A DNA stretch of 64,000 nt, from positions 120,716-184,715 of the forward strand of contig CAXXVQ010000005.1 of assembly GCA_963662245.2 (NCBI GenBank). Direction: 5' to 3'. Position numbers and translations under genes: made by a program. Under the pieces are notes generated by a model, which saw only the letters and a program-made list of their open reading frames with translations, was not told where the DNA came from and ran no database searches. Shown piece by piece: positions 35,385-44,008 of the stretch. Position 1 is the stretch's first letter. Each line of letters begins with the position of its first letter. Origin of the DNA: JAFGVL01 sp963662245 (GTDB lineage Bacteria > Bacteroidota > Bacteroidia > Bacteroidales > Paludibacteraceae).

Positions 35385-36152
35385 TTATTTAATAAAGTCA
35401 TTTTGTTTTAAATATGCTATTGCTTCTGTAAAGCTTTTTGAGTGTGTCTTCTTTATTAATTTCTTTTTGTAATAATGAATAGTATCTGTAGTGATGCCTA
35501 GTTGAACAGCTATTTGTTTCTCAAGAGAACCTCTCTCTGTTTCTTTAATGATAATTTGTTCTGATTCAGTTAGTATTATTGGGGGAATTAAGTTGATTGT
35601 TTTTTTATCAAGATCAATAGTATAATTTTCATTTATGTGCTTATAGGATAAAATTATATTTCCCATTTTTTTTGAGCTACTATGTGACACGCTGCATATT
35701 GCCATCCAGATATTTCCATCAGGAGCAAAAAGAAAAGGCTTAAGTCCGTGTCTGATAGCAAATCTATGTCCATCTTTGCTATGTAAAATTAGGTCATAGG
35801 CAATTGATATCATTGGTCTTTTCTCTGGTGAGGCTTGGTAAAATATATTGAATCCAATAGTATTGATCTCTTCAAGCTTGCTTAAATCATCAGGAGAAAT
35901 GATTTTGCCATAAAATTCATACCCCCAATTCATAACTTCTTCTTCACTATATCCACAAAGGAAAATTGAGTTTCTAGATATGAAGTAAAACTCTTTTTTA
36001 TAGTAGTCAATGATATATGAGTTATGTGACATTATGTCGGACATACCATTAAGTAATGGCTTAATTCCTTCAAGTTTTTTGTAATCAGGTTTTTTCTTGA
36101 ACTCAACAGGTTTAATGGGTCTGAAAAATCGTTCTAAGATTGTTTTATCCAT
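35385..36152 (-). CDS. PAS-like domain / LuxR-type HTH transcriptional regulator
   Basis: 255 residues. The N-terminal ~170 residues form a PAS-like sensor (NSYIIDYYKKEFYFISRNS, FLCGYSEEEVMNWG, LILHSKDGHRFAIRHGL). The C-terminal ~65 residues are a GerE/LuxR helix-turn-helix: LTESEQIIIKETERGSLEKQ then IAVQLGITTDTIHYYKKKL and KTHSKSFTEAIAYL, a form widespread in Bacteroidota. There is no receiver domain. Ligand and targets are unknown. Convergent with pdxT. A palindrome sits just upstream at 36184-36201. Confidence 0.85.
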   Translation of the reverse strand: MDKTILERFFRPIKPVEFKKKPDYKKLEGIKPLLNGMSDIMSHNSYIIDYYKKEFYFISRNSIFLCGYSEEEVMNWGYEFYGKIISPDDLSKLEEINTIGFNIFYQASPEKRPMISIAYDLILHSKDGHRFAIRHGLKPFLFAPDGNIWMAICSVSHSSSKKMGNIILSYKHINENYTIDLDKKTINLIPPIILTESEQIIIKETERGSLEKQIAVQLGITTDTIHYYKKKLIKKTHSKSFTEAIAYLKQNDFIK

Positions 36153-36183
36153 TGTGTATGAAGGTTGGTCTGTTTGTCAGAAT

Positions 36184-36201
36184 ACTACACTAATGTGTAG
36201 T
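36184..36201. promoter_or_regulatory. Palindrome upstream of the LuxR-type gene
   Basis: ACTACAC-TAAT-GTGTAGT lies 32 bp upstream of the regulator's start. It could be an operator, or a weak hairpin terminator on the plus strand, where TTGTTTTT follows. The role is a guess. Confidence 0.35.
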
Positions 36202-36301
36202 TGTTTTTAACATTCGTGAATCCTAACTTTGTACTAAAGATATATAAATTTGTTTCCAGATTGTGCTGGATAAAAATGAATGTATATTTGGTTGGTTTGA
36301 A

Positions 36302-36337
36302 AGCTTTACTTAATAGAGATTAAGTAAAGCTTTTTTT
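36302..36337. terminator. Hairpin after the DUF4375 gene
   Basis: AGCTTTACTTAA and TTAAGTAAAGCT form a 12-bp stem with a 6-base loop. The strong T run is on the plus strand; on the minus strand, where the adjacent gene ends, the U tract is short. Confidence 0.65.
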
Positions 36338-36833
36338 ATATCACTTCTCCAAAGTTCTCAATGTTTCCGTCCACATATTCAGCTAAGCTGTAAATTGAAC
36401 TTTCCTCAATGCTAATATATTCTTCATCCAGTTCATCAAATTCCTCAAACTCACTATATATCTCACAAAGCTCTTCTTCTTCCACTTCCTTTGTCAGTTC
36501 TTCTTTGCGTAAGTCGTAAATGTCTTTAGCTTTATAGATTAGCTTCGATAAGTCTTTTGCACCCATTAGGCGCAAAGCTTTTGCAAAAGGGTTATCAAAA
36601 ATATATGGACCGTATCCATTGTAGATTAGCTGTACAAACCCTCCGCCACGCACTTCTTCTCTGAAGATATTAAACGCTAAAAGTGTGTTTTGGTCGGCAT
36701 TCAATTTTGCCATTCCTTCGGCAGTTAGCTCACCTTCAATTACTTCATTATATTTTTTTAAAAATACTTCCAAAAAGGCTAATGCACTCTCGGCACCTGC
36801 TTTTTCTAAATCTGTTTTTTTAATCTGAATCAT
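36336..36833 (-). CDS. DUF4375 (DMP19-like) protein
   Basis: 165 residues. The core LAFNIFREEVRGGGFVQLIY, NGYGPYIFDNPFAKALRLMG and AKDLSKLIYKAKDIYDLRKEE is the DUF4375/DMP19 pattern: helical, with the conserved N-G-G-F and N-x-G segments. DMP19 of Neisseria was described as a DNA-mimic protein acting on a regulator. Here the last ~60 residues are strikingly acidic (many Glu/Asp), which would suit DNA mimicry, but that role is unproven in this family. It is a single gene, divergent from the domain-repeat cluster that follows. Confidence 0.75.
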   Translation of the reverse strand: MIQIKKTDLEKAGAESALAFLEVFLKKYNEVIEGELTAEGMAKLNADQNTLLAFNIFREEVRGGGFVQLIYNGYGPYIFDNPFAKALRLMGAKDLSKLIYKAKDIYDLRKEELTKEVEEEELCEIYSEFEEFDELDEEYISIEESSIYSLAEYVDGNIENFGEVI

Positions 36834-37056
36834 TATGTAAAATTTTGCTCAAAGTTACTCAAAAAATACTTTGTCTATCTGATGAAAAAATATCTGAGGA
36901 TAAAATATTGATTTGCATGATATTTCTCTTTAAATTGTGTAAAAATGTCAAAAACATGTTTTTGAATATGTGTAAAATATTAAAATTAGCTAAAAGAAAT
37001 ATCTATCTTCATAGAATAATTCTTAACCCTATAAATAAAATGATATAAAGCTAAAA

Positions 37057-37494
37057 ATGAGAAGCAATTATTTAATTATGAAAGACAAGAAGCTGATTCT
37101 TGAAACATACAGCGGAATTGTCACATTGGAGAATAGTAAACAACACAAATTTGAAATGGCAAAAGACCCGGAGTATTCTAAGGATTTTTTTGTGCTTTCC
37201 GATTTAACGCGAGCAATTTTTGATATGCCAAATGGCGAAGCTGATATTCCAAATCTTAATATTAATGAAGATGCTTTAAAGCAAAATATCACTTCGGTAG
37301 CTTTAGTTCATAATGCAAATCAGACTGTATATGGTCGTATTTTTAATCGTTTGCGTTCGTTATTTCCTCCATCTCACATTTTCTCTGTTAATCTGGATGA
37401 ATTGCTTTCGTCAATTGGAATGGTTGATCTGAGAAAAGAAGTGGAGTATAATTTAATTTTTTTACACGATAAGCCAAAGTATAATTGGGCTTAG
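37057..37494 (+). CDS. Uncharacterised STAS/SpoIIAA-like single-domain protein, cluster gene 1
   Basis: 145 residues, no signal peptide or membrane segment. One copy of a domain that opens SNYLIMKDKKLILETYSGIV, then H-K...DPEYSKDFFVLSDLTRA, and closes IFSVNLDELLSSIGM. Alternating strands and helices with a L-x-D-L/M-R turn recall the STAS/SpoIIAA fold; that is fold-level inference and I know no function. The closest relative in the window is the gene at 39770 (SNYLI.K.KEL.LETYSGIVTLE shared). It is the first of four same-strand genes holding six copies in all. Confidence 0.65.
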   Translation: MRSNYLIMKDKKLILETYSGIVTLENSKQHKFEMAKDPEYSKDFFVLSDLTRAIFDMPNGEADIPNLNINEDALKQNITSVALVHNANQTVYGRIFNRLRSLFPPSHIFSVNLDELLSSIGMVDLRKEVEYNLIFLHDKPKYNWA

Positions 37495-37510
37495 TCATTC
37501 GTGAGAAAAT

Positions 37511-37548
37511 AACACCTCAATCTTGTAATTGATTTTGAGGTGTTTTTG
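37511..37548 (+). terminator. Terminator after cluster gene 1
   Basis: AACACCTCAAT pairs with ATTTTGAGGTGTT (one bulge), followed by a T run. Confidence 0.75.
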
Positions 37549-37580
37549 TTTAAATGAGATTCATTAGGTATTTAATAATT

Positions 37581-38546
37581 ATGGACGAGGAGAAGGTGTT
37601 TAAAACAAGTTATATGATTCTGAAGCAGTCATCTCTTATTGTGGAAACATTCGATGGAGTTATGACTCTAAAGAGCTTGCTTATGTATAAAAAGAATCTG
37701 CATGCTGATCCAGATTTTGATCCGCATTTTGATTTACTTACTGATATTAGCAATGTTGAGTATGATATGCCAGATCTTGATAAACTTCGGTTTTTAGCTA
37801 AAACTAAAGGTGAAGGGATATTTAGTAAAGGTAAAAATGTATCATTGATATCTACTCCTGAACATGTTTTCCATAATGAGGGTTTCAGGAAGATTTCTCC
37901 ATTATTATCTATTAAGCACTTTTATTCAAAAAATTTAGATGAAGTGTTAGATTATCTCGATCATAAGGAACTAAGAACTGTTGTTAGTCGTTTCCTTTTA
38001 GAAAAAAGGAATAATAAGGACTTTGAATGGCATATTAACCCAAAAGATAAGGTTAATTTTTTTGCAAAAATTTGTACTTCAATTAAAAGCTTATTGAATT
38101 CAGAAAAAGAAAGTGATAATGCTTCCAATATTTTTAATGTTAGCTATAAAATATATCCCAATCATAACCTAATTATTGAATCATATAGTGGCTTAATTAC
38201 TATAGATGATTTGGATAAGCATGCAAAGCGACTGTCTGCTGATGTAAGTTGTATTGAAGGCTATAACCACCTTATAGATGTAAGGCGTGCTACATATAAA
38301 ATGTCGTTGGATGAACTTTCAATCTTTGCTGACCGGATGCGTAATGCAGGTTTTGATTTAAATAAGAAATTTGCGGTTTGGGCATCTACTGAGAATCAAC
38401 TAAACTTTAATACTATGTTTGCACATATGTTTAAAGATTTTTCTTTAGTAAATAGAGTCTCAAAGAACTTAGATGAGTTGCTTGATTTTTTAAATAAAAA
38501 AGAATTGAAGTCTGATATTGAAGGCTTTTTTCAAACTAATTATTAG
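37581..38546 (+). CDS. Uncharacterised two-domain protein of the same family, cluster gene 2
   Basis: 321 residues from the ATG at 37581; an upstream ATG at 37554 lies close to the preceding terminator and adds residues not seen in the paralogs. Two tandem copies of the domain: residues ~1-150 (FKTSYMILKQSSLIVETFDG, DPDFDPHFDLLTDISNVEYD) and ~175-315 (FNVSYKIYPNHNLIIESYSG, NHLIDVRRATYKMSLDEL). Each ends with NLDE(V/L)LD(Y/F)L..KEL. The linker is charged. No enzyme motif or membrane segment. Highly similar to cluster gene 3, so the pair arose by gene duplication after the domain duplication. Confidence 0.65.
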   Translation: MDEEKVFKTSYMILKQSSLIVETFDGVMTLKSLLMYKKNLHADPDFDPHFDLLTDISNVEYDMPDLDKLRFLAKTKGEGIFSKGKNVSLISTPEHVFHNEGFRKISPLLSIKHFYSKNLDEVLDYLDHKELRTVVSRFLLEKRNNKDFEWHINPKDKVNFFAKICTSIKSLLNSEKESDNASNIFNVSYKIYPNHNLIIESYSGLITIDDLDKHAKRLSADVSCIEGYNHLIDVRRATYKMSLDELSIFADRMRNAGFDLNKKFAVWASTENQLNFNTMFAHMFKDFSLVNRVSKNLDELLDFLNKKELKSDIEGFFQTNY

Positions 38547-38585
38547 ATTTGATGTAATAATCGTGTTTTTTGATTTTATTTGTGT

Positions 38586-39551
38586 ATGAGAAAAAATGAT
38601 ACATTCAAAACCAGCTATTTGATTATAAAGGATTCTGCTCTGATTCTTGAATCATATGAAGGGGAGATGACTTTTGATGTTTTGCTAAAGCATAAACAGA
38701 AGTTGTTAGCTGATACTGATTTTGATGCATCTTTTGATGTGCTTACTGATTTGAGAAATGTTACTGATAGCGTGTCTGATACAGAGCTGTTGAGCTTCTT
38801 GGCAAATACAAAAGGAGTAGGGTTTTGTGGAAAGGGTAAGAATGCGGCTTTAATTGCATCTTTAAATGATAAGAGTTTTAATGAGTCATTTGGTAAGTTG
38901 TCATCCTTTTTGTCAATAGACTACAATTATTCGACAAATCTAGAGCAGCTTTTAGATTATCTTGGTCACGAAGAATTGCGAGAAGAAGTTAATCGCTTTT
39001 TTTTAGAAAAAAAAGCAAATCAAGACTTTGATTGGGATATAGAATCAATGGCCAGTCCGCTTTTTTTTAAGCGATTAGTTCAGTCAATAAAGTCTAAATT
39101 TGAATCAGAACGGTTTAGTGATGCCGAAATGGGTGTTTTTAATGTAGAATATAAGATAATCCCTGAACGCTGCTTGATAATTGAATCATATAGTGGAATT
39201 GTTACTTTAGATGATTTGGGTAGTCATGCACACTTTTTGGGCGAGGATCCTTGTTATGATAACTCGTATGACCATCTGTTGGATGTCAGAAGGGTTTTTT
39301 ACAAAATGAGTATGAATGACCTAGCTATTTTTGCTGAAGTTGTGCGAAGAGGTGATTTGGCTGATAAAAAGAAATTTGGGGTATTGTTTTCGACTAAGAA
39401 CCAGATGGAATTTAATAAGATGTTTGGATATATATTTGAAGGCTTTTCTTTTAAAACTATGAATTCTAAGAAACTGGATGACTTATTGGTTTTTCTGGAT
39501 CAAAAGGACTATAAGACAGAAATAGAAGAATTTCTAGAAAGAAAAAATTAG
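38586..39551 (+). CDS. Uncharacterised two-domain protein of the same family, cluster gene 3
   Basis: 321 residues from the ATG at 38586. Domain 1 opens FKTSYLIIKDSALILESYEG with DFDASFDVLTDLRNV; domain 2 opens FNVEYKIIPERCLIIESYSG with NSYDHLLDVRRVFYKMSMNDL. The same length and linker as cluster gene 2 show they are a recent duplicate pair. The basic D-V/L-R-R turn in domain 2 of both is absent from domain 1. Cytoplasmic by sequence. Function unknown. Confidence 0.65.
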   Translation: MRKNDTFKTSYLIIKDSALILESYEGEMTFDVLLKHKQKLLADTDFDASFDVLTDLRNVTDSVSDTELLSFLANTKGVGFCGKGKNAALIASLNDKSFNESFGKLSSFLSIDYNYSTNLEQLLDYLGHEELREEVNRFFLEKKANQDFDWDIESMASPLFFKRLVQSIKSKFESERFSDAEMGVFNVEYKIIPERCLIIESYSGIVTLDDLGSHAHFLGEDPCYDNSYDHLLDVRRVFYKMSMNDLAIFAEVVRRGDLADKKKFGVLFSTKNQMEFNKMFGYIFEGFSFKTMNSKKLDDLLVFLDQKDYKTEIEEFLERKN

Positions 39552-39580
39552 GGTATAAAAAAGGAAAAAGTAAAACACGA

Positions 39581-39609
39581 AAAACCTGCATCAAGATGCA
39601 GGTTTTTTT
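39581..39609 (+). terminator. Terminator after cluster gene 3
   Basis: AAAACCTGCAT and ATGCAGGTTTT pair perfectly around a 4-base CAAG loop, followed by more T. Confidence 0.88.
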
Positions 39610-39769
39610 ATATCAATACTTTATTGTTGGTCTTGTCTATTGTTAACATAAGTCGGCGATATTCGTTAATATCATCTTAAAATTTATATAGGCATAAAGT
39701 TTTGCACGGGATTTGATTTTATGCCAAGGTTAGTTAATTAGTAGTTTAATCTTAAAATACGATTCGATT

Positions 39770-40195
39770 ATGAAAAGCAATTATCTTATTTTGAAAAACA
39801 AAGAGTTGGTTCTTGAAACTTATAGTGGAATTGTTACGCTAGAAGAATATGAAAAACATAAGCTTGCTGTAGAGAGTGACCCAAAGTTTTCACCTAATTA
39901 CACGGTTTTGTCAGATATGAGACAGGCGATATTAGAAATGCCAAATCAAGGTCAAGTTTTAGTTGAACCAGCTTCAGATATTTTAAGCTCGAAAACCGGG
40001 GTATGGTTGCATAAGGCAAGTAAGAATGTGTATGAGATGCTTGAGAGTCAATTCAAAACATTGTTTCCAATGAAAGAAATTTATTCAGTGTATTTAGAAG
40101 ATATCTTGAAGCATTTTAATATTAATTACCTGAAATCAGATATCGAGAAATTATTAGATAAACTTCATAGTCTACCCAAGAAGTCATGGGTATAA
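39770..40195 (+). CDS. Uncharacterised STAS/SpoIIAA-like single-domain protein, cluster gene 4
   Basis: 141 residues. Opens KSNYLILKNKELVLETYSGI, with DPKFSPNYTVLSDMRQAILE and a closing YSVYLEDILKHFNINYLKSD. It is the nearest relative of cluster gene 1; both end in a short tail with P-K-x-(S/N)-W. It has its own terminator, and about 160 bp of leader without other features, so it is probably transcribed alone. No function known. Confidence 0.65.
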   Translation: MKSNYLILKNKELVLETYSGIVTLEEYEKHKLAVESDPKFSPNYTVLSDMRQAILEMPNQGQVLVEPASDILSSKTGVWLHKASKNVYEMLESQFKTLFPMKEIYSVYLEDILKHFNINYLKSDIEKLLDKLHSLPKKSWV

Positions 40196-40219
40196 TTTTT
40201 TGTTAGTGTGTTTTAAATG

Positions 40220-40255
40220 AAAAGCCCTGCATTCTTTTGAATGCAGGGCTTTTTT
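40220..40255 (+). terminator. Terminator after cluster gene 4
   Basis: AAAGCCCTGCATTC and GAATGCAGGGCTTT form a 14-bp perfect stem with a 4-base TTTT loop and a T-rich tail. Strong. Confidence 0.92.
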
Positions 40256-40260
40256 ATTTT

Positions 40261-40371
40261 GCCTTCGGCTACGCTTCGGCAACAGTTGTGCTAGCGTAGT
40301 CGAGTAGGTAAGAGAGCTGCACCCCTGAGCGAACTTGAAGAGAAGTCACTAGGTAGCTGAGCGAAGTCGAA
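40261..40371. repeat. Degenerate GAGCGAAGTCGAAG-type repeat
   Basis: Contains CTGAGCGAAGTCGAAGC and a degenerate partner CTGAGCGAACTTGAAG, plus GCCTTCGGCTACGCTTCGGC. Words of this kind are common intergenic palindromes in Bacteroidota. It lies directly after the ilvC stop codon. Confidence 0.45.
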
Positions 40372-40372
40372 G

Positions 40373-41851
40373 CTATCCTACGATTTTTTTCATTGCAGTC
40401 ATAGCAGCACGAAGTTCTTCACCAACGATTTCGATTGGGTGGTTGCGAAGTTCGCTATTTACTGCGATCAATAATTGATTATCTACACCATTACCTTTAC
40501 CTGCTCCGTAAGTAGTACCGATAACATCAGTATCGATTTTCTTCATGAAGTCAGCTAAAAGTGGTTTACAAGCGTGATCGAATAAGTAACATCCGTACTC
40601 AGCTGTATCAGAGATAACACGGTTCATTTCGTACAATTTTTTACGAGCAATAGTGTTAGCGATAAGTGGAGTTTCGTGTAATGACTCATAGTAAGCAGAT
40701 TCTTCTTTGATACCAGCTTCAGTCATTGTTTCGAATGCTAATTCTACACCGGCTTTAACCATAGCAACCATCAATACACCGTTGTCATAGTATTCTTGCT
40801 CAGAGATTTCCATTGAACCTGCAGGAGTTTTTTCGAATGCAGTTTCAGCAGTAGCTTGTCTCCAAGTTAATAAGTTAACATCATCGTTAGCCCAGTCAGC
40901 CATCATTGTAGAAGAGAATTCGCCAGACATGATATCATCCATGTGCTTCCAGAACAAAGGGCGCATGATTTCTTTTAATTCTTCAGCTAAACCGTATGCT
41001 TTGATTTTAGCTGGGTTAGAAAGACGATCCATCATGTTAGTGATACCACCGTGTTTCAAACCTTCAGTGATAGTTTCCCATCCGTATTGGATTAATTTCG
41101 AAGCGTAAGCAGCGTCGACTCCTTTTTCCACCATTTTGTCGAAGCAAAGGATAGAACCTGTTTGCAACATACCACAAAGGATAGTTTGCTCACCCATAAG
41201 GTCAGATTTTACTTCTGCTACGAAAGAAGAGTGAAGACAACCTGCACGGTCGCCACCAGTTGCTACTGCATAAGCTTTTGCTTGAGCCCAACCTTTTCCT
41301 TCCGGATCGTTTTCTGGGTGTACAGCTATAAGTGTTGGTACGCCGAAACCTCTTTTGTATTCTTCGCGAACCTCAGAACCCGGAGATTTTGGAGCAACCA
41401 TGATAACAGTTAAGTCTTTACGAATTTGCATTCCTTCTTCTACGATATTGAAACCGTGAGAGTAAGAAAGTGTTGCACCTTGTTTCATTAAAGGCATTAC
41501 AGCAGAAACAACATTGCTGTGTTGTTTGTCCGGAGTAAGGTTGATTACAAGGTCGGCTGTTGGGATTAATTGCTCGTAAGTACCAACAACGAAACCGTTT
41601 TCAGTAGCGTTAACGAAAGAAGCTCTTTTTGCATCGATAGCTTCTTGACGCAAAGCGTAAGAAATATCAAGACCTGAGTCGCGCATGTTTAAACCTTGGT
41701 TTAAACCTTGTGCACCACAACCTACGATAACGATTTTTTTACCTTTAAGTGCGTTAACACCATCAGCGAATTCGCTATTGTCCATGAATTCGCAAACTCC
41801 TAATTGATTCAATTGCTCTCTTAATGGAAGCGTGTTGAAATAATTTGCCAT
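40373..41851 (-). CDS. ilvC: Ketol-acid reductoisomerase, class II (long form)
   Basis: 492 residues, the length of the E. coli-type class II enzyme with a duplicated C-terminal knotted domain. NADPH-binding GKKIVIVGCGAQGLNQGLNM near residue 35-55, then the catalytic region with APKSPGSEVREEYKRG and the metal-binding E in KSDLMGEQTILCG. Converts acetohydroxy acids to dihydroxy acids, between IlvB/N and IlvD. It is detached from both the ilv and leu operons and on the opposite strand. No leader peptide was seen ahead of it; a long inverted repeat lies upstream. Confidence 0.96.
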   Translation of the reverse strand: MANYFNTLPLREQLNQLGVCEFMDNSEFADGVNALKGKKIVIVGCGAQGLNQGLNMRDSGLDISYALRQEAIDAKRASFVNATENGFVVGTYEQLIPTADLVINLTPDKQHSNVVSAVMPLMKQGATLSYSHGFNIVEEGMQIRKDLTVIMVAPKSPGSEVREEYKRGFGVPTLIAVHPENDPEGKGWAQAKAYAVATGGDRAGCLHSSFVAEVKSDLMGEQTILCGMLQTGSILCFDKMVEKGVDAAYASKLIQYGWETITEGLKHGGITNMMDRLSNPAKIKAYGLAEELKEIMRPLFWKHMDDIMSGEFSSTMMADWANDDVNLLTWRQATAETAFEKTPAGSMEISEQEYYDNGVLMVAMVKAGVELAFETMTEAGIKEESAYYESLHETPLIANTIARKKLYEMNRVISDTAEYGCYLFDHACKPLLADFMKKIDTDVIGTTYGAGKGNGVDNQLLIAVNSELRNHPIEIVGEELRAAMTAMKKIVG

Positions 41852-41870
41852 TTTAAATTTAATTTAATTT

Positions 41871-42003
41871 CCACCCCCAACCCCCTAAAGGGGACTTTCG
41901 GATGAAGGTTACAGTTAATTATACTTTATTAATTCAGTGTTCACTTAAGAGAAAAACACTGTTTGGAAATGCCCAAAGTCCCCTTTAGGGGATTTAGGGG
42001 TGG
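41871..42003. repeat. 133-bp inverted-repeat element upstream of ilvC
   Basis: The left arm CCCCCTAAAGGGGACTTT and the right arm AAAGTCCCCTTTAGGGGATT are inverted, and each contains its own CCCCTAAAGGGG palindrome. The outer ends CCACCCC and GGGGTGG complete the terminal inversion. This is a known-looking class of Bacteroidota intergenic MITE-like repeat. It lies 19 bp from the ilvC start and so inside its leader or promoter. Confidence 0.8.
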
Positions 42004-42063
42004 ATTTCTCGATTACAAAGAAACGGAATATTATTTATAGGTAGGTGTAAAAACACACAAATT

Positions 42064-42951
42064 TTAGGTATTTTTCATGGATTCACTTCTGTAAGTGAGT
42101 GGTGTTTTTCCGGTTGATTTCTTGAAAAACTTAGTAAAATAGGACTGGTCAACGAAATGAAGCTGATTGGCTATTTCTGAAACTCCCATATTTGTGTGGA
42201 CTAAAAGTCGCTTAATTTCAAGCACTTGTTTCTGTTGGATAATTTCTTTACCTGTTTTTCCTGTCAGTTGCTTTACTGTTTGAGTTAAATGATTGGGCGT
42301 GATGGCAAGCATGGAAGCATATTCGTTTATCGAAAAATTATTTTGGTAGTTTTCTTCTACTAACTGAAAAAAGCGTTTTACCAGCAGATGTCCTTTGCCT
42401 TTTACCTGCATTTGCTCATCTACCTTATAGATAGACGCTGCGTACACCAGAATCAAATCCAAGAACGAACGCAGTAGTTCTTCCGTGAAATTGGTTTTGT
42501 TCACTTCCGATATGGCGCGCACAAAGAGATTGCCCAAGAAATCCGTGTCTTGTGTGTTGTTTAGTAATAAAGGCGGATTAGTTTGCTGGATGGTAAAGAA
42601 GAACGGGAATTCCAACAAGCGGTTTTGATTACTTTGATTAATTAGGTAAAAATCCGAAGTAAATAAAAAGATGTATCCTTCAATATCCTGACTTAGCTCC
42701 AATTTATGCGCCTGCCCCGGCGACATAAAAAAGATACAGGGAGGCTTTACCTTGTAGCGATTATCATCAATCACATGCACCCCCGAACCTTGCTTTAAAT
42801 ACAGCACTTCAAAGAAATCATGCCTATGTGGGTATTCCACCGCAAAGTGACGGTTTGCATCAAAAACCTCTACCTGAAACGCACGCCCTTCTAGTTCGGA
42901 CCTGCTGAAGTTCCGAAGTGAATAGGTGGGGAGGTTATTGGTAGTTTTCAT
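42064..42951 (-). CDS. AraC-family transcriptional regulator
   Basis: 295 residues. N-terminal cupin sensor (PHRHDFFEVLYLKQGSGVHV, FMSPGQAHKLEL) and C-terminal double helix-turn-helix (NEYASMLAITPNHLTQTVKQ; ISEIANQLHF-type VSEIANQLHFVDQSYFTKFF KKSTGKTPL). The effector is unknown. It is encoded upstream of ilvC on the same strand with the 133-bp repeat between, so control of ilvC is possible but not shown. Confidence 0.92.
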   Translation of the reverse strand: MKTTNNLPTYSLRNFSRSELEGRAFQVEVFDANRHFAVEYPHRHDFFEVLYLKQGSGVHVIDDNRYKVKPPCIFFMSPGQAHKLELSQDIEGYIFLFTSDFYLINQSNQNRLLEFPFFFTIQQTNPPLLLNNTQDTDFLGNLFVRAISEVNKTNFTEELLRSFLDLILVYAASIYKVDEQMQVKGKGHLLVKRFFQLVEENYQNNFSINEYASMLAITPNHLTQTVKQLTGKTGKEIIQQKQVLEIKRLLVHTNMGVSEIANQLHFVDQSYFTKFFKKSTGKTPLTYRSESMKNT

Positions 42952-43057
42952 GGATGTAAATATACTTAAATGAACTTGTTGATAAGTATTATTTTGAAAA
43001 GTTTGTTGTGAGTGTGTGAATAACTATTTTTGAGTCTCATTGTAAATATATTTGAAT

Positions 43058-44008
43058 ATGGATGTGAAAACAACAATTGAAGTTTATTCTTTTTCTTTTT
43101 ATTCTCCAATAGAAATGGAGAATCACTCTTTCTCAAGTGATCCAGATGTATATGAATTCTTAAAAGAAAACTGGGTTAAGTTTATAGATGTTTCGGCAAA
43201 GGATATCCCTACAGAGAAAAGAGCAGTTCGAATCCCACCTAAAGAGGGCAAAGTTACTTATTTTGGCTTTGATGATGATTGTCGATTTATTTATGGCATA
43301 ATTGAGTCTGGGTTGTATGGTAAGAAATATGATATTGCAGATAAAAGTGATCCGAAGAAAAATGTTTTTACAACAAGCAAAGGATCTGCTATAATGAAGC
43401 CATTTTTTTACTTGATTCAAATTCCTTCAAAAGGAGATAAAGGTCTTATTGTTTTAGAGCGAACAGAAAATGATGGTATTTATGGCGTATTCTCATCGAT
43501 AATGTCTTCAATATTTAGGTCCGGGTTTGATAAAAGGGTGCAATTAAAAAAATCAAGCGTAATTACTCATGAGTATTTAAAGGATTTAACTCAAGGGGTG
43601 TACAAATCTATTACAATGAGTGTTAAATCATTACCTGAGGATATTGCCGATAAGTATTTTTGTAAGGAATTAAATTCTGAAGATTTTTCTATGGAAATGA
43701 CTATAAAATTTAATGAGCCAAGGAAGAATCAAAAGAAGATTAAAAAGCTTATAGAAGGAGATGCTTCTATATTTGTGTCTGAAGATGTTACGGAAATATT
43801 AGAAGGTTCGGAGAAGAAGGTTGTTACCACTGTTGGTAGATCTACAAAAACAAGAACTTATCATTTAAATAATGAGCAGGAAAAGATTCGACCATACTAT
43901 GAATTAATAGTAGAGGAAAGTGAAAATGGATTTAGTCTTTTTAGTTCTATTTTAAGTGAAGTGAAGTTGTTTTTGAAGACAAATAAAGAATTTAAAATAT
44001 TTAAATAA
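43058..44008 (+). CDS. Unrecognised soluble protein coupled to a membrane protein
   Basis: 316 residues from the ATG at 43058 (MDVKTTIEVYSFSFYSPIEM). No signal peptide or membrane segment. I recognise no family. Readable blocks are YFGFDDDCRFIYGIIESGLYGKK, then KPFFYLIQIPSKGDKGLIVLERT with GIYGVFSSIMSSIF, a basic middle (EPRKNQKKIKKL) and a C-terminal NGFSLFSSILSEVKLFL. Two amphipathic FSSI(M/L)S segments are repeated. Its stop codon and the next ATG share a base (TAATG), so production is coupled to the four-helix membrane protein. By architecture it recalls two-gene phage-exclusion modules, a soluble sensor plus a membrane effector, but no sequence identity is claimed. Confidence 0.6.
   Translation: MDVKTTIEVYSFSFYSPIEMENHSFSSDPDVYEFLKENWVKFIDVSAKDIPTEKRAVRIPPKEGKVTYFGFDDDCRFIYGIIESGLYGKKYDIADKSDPKKNVFTTSKGSAIMKPFFYLIQIPSKGDKGLIVLERTENDGIYGVFSSIMSSIFRSGFDKRVQLKKSSVITHEYLKDLTQGVYKSITMSVKSLPEDIADKYFCKELNSEDFSMEMTIKFNEPRKNQKKIKKLIEGDASIFVSEDVTEILEGSEKKVVTTVGRSTKTRTYHLNNEQEKIRPYYELIVEESENGFSLFSSILSEVKLFLKTNKEFKIFK

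Noticed and set aside
36845..37048. 67-codon plus-strand ORF between the DUF4375 gene and the domain cluster
   Set aside because: AT-rich, Lys/Ile-rich translation without domain or start context; more likely chance.
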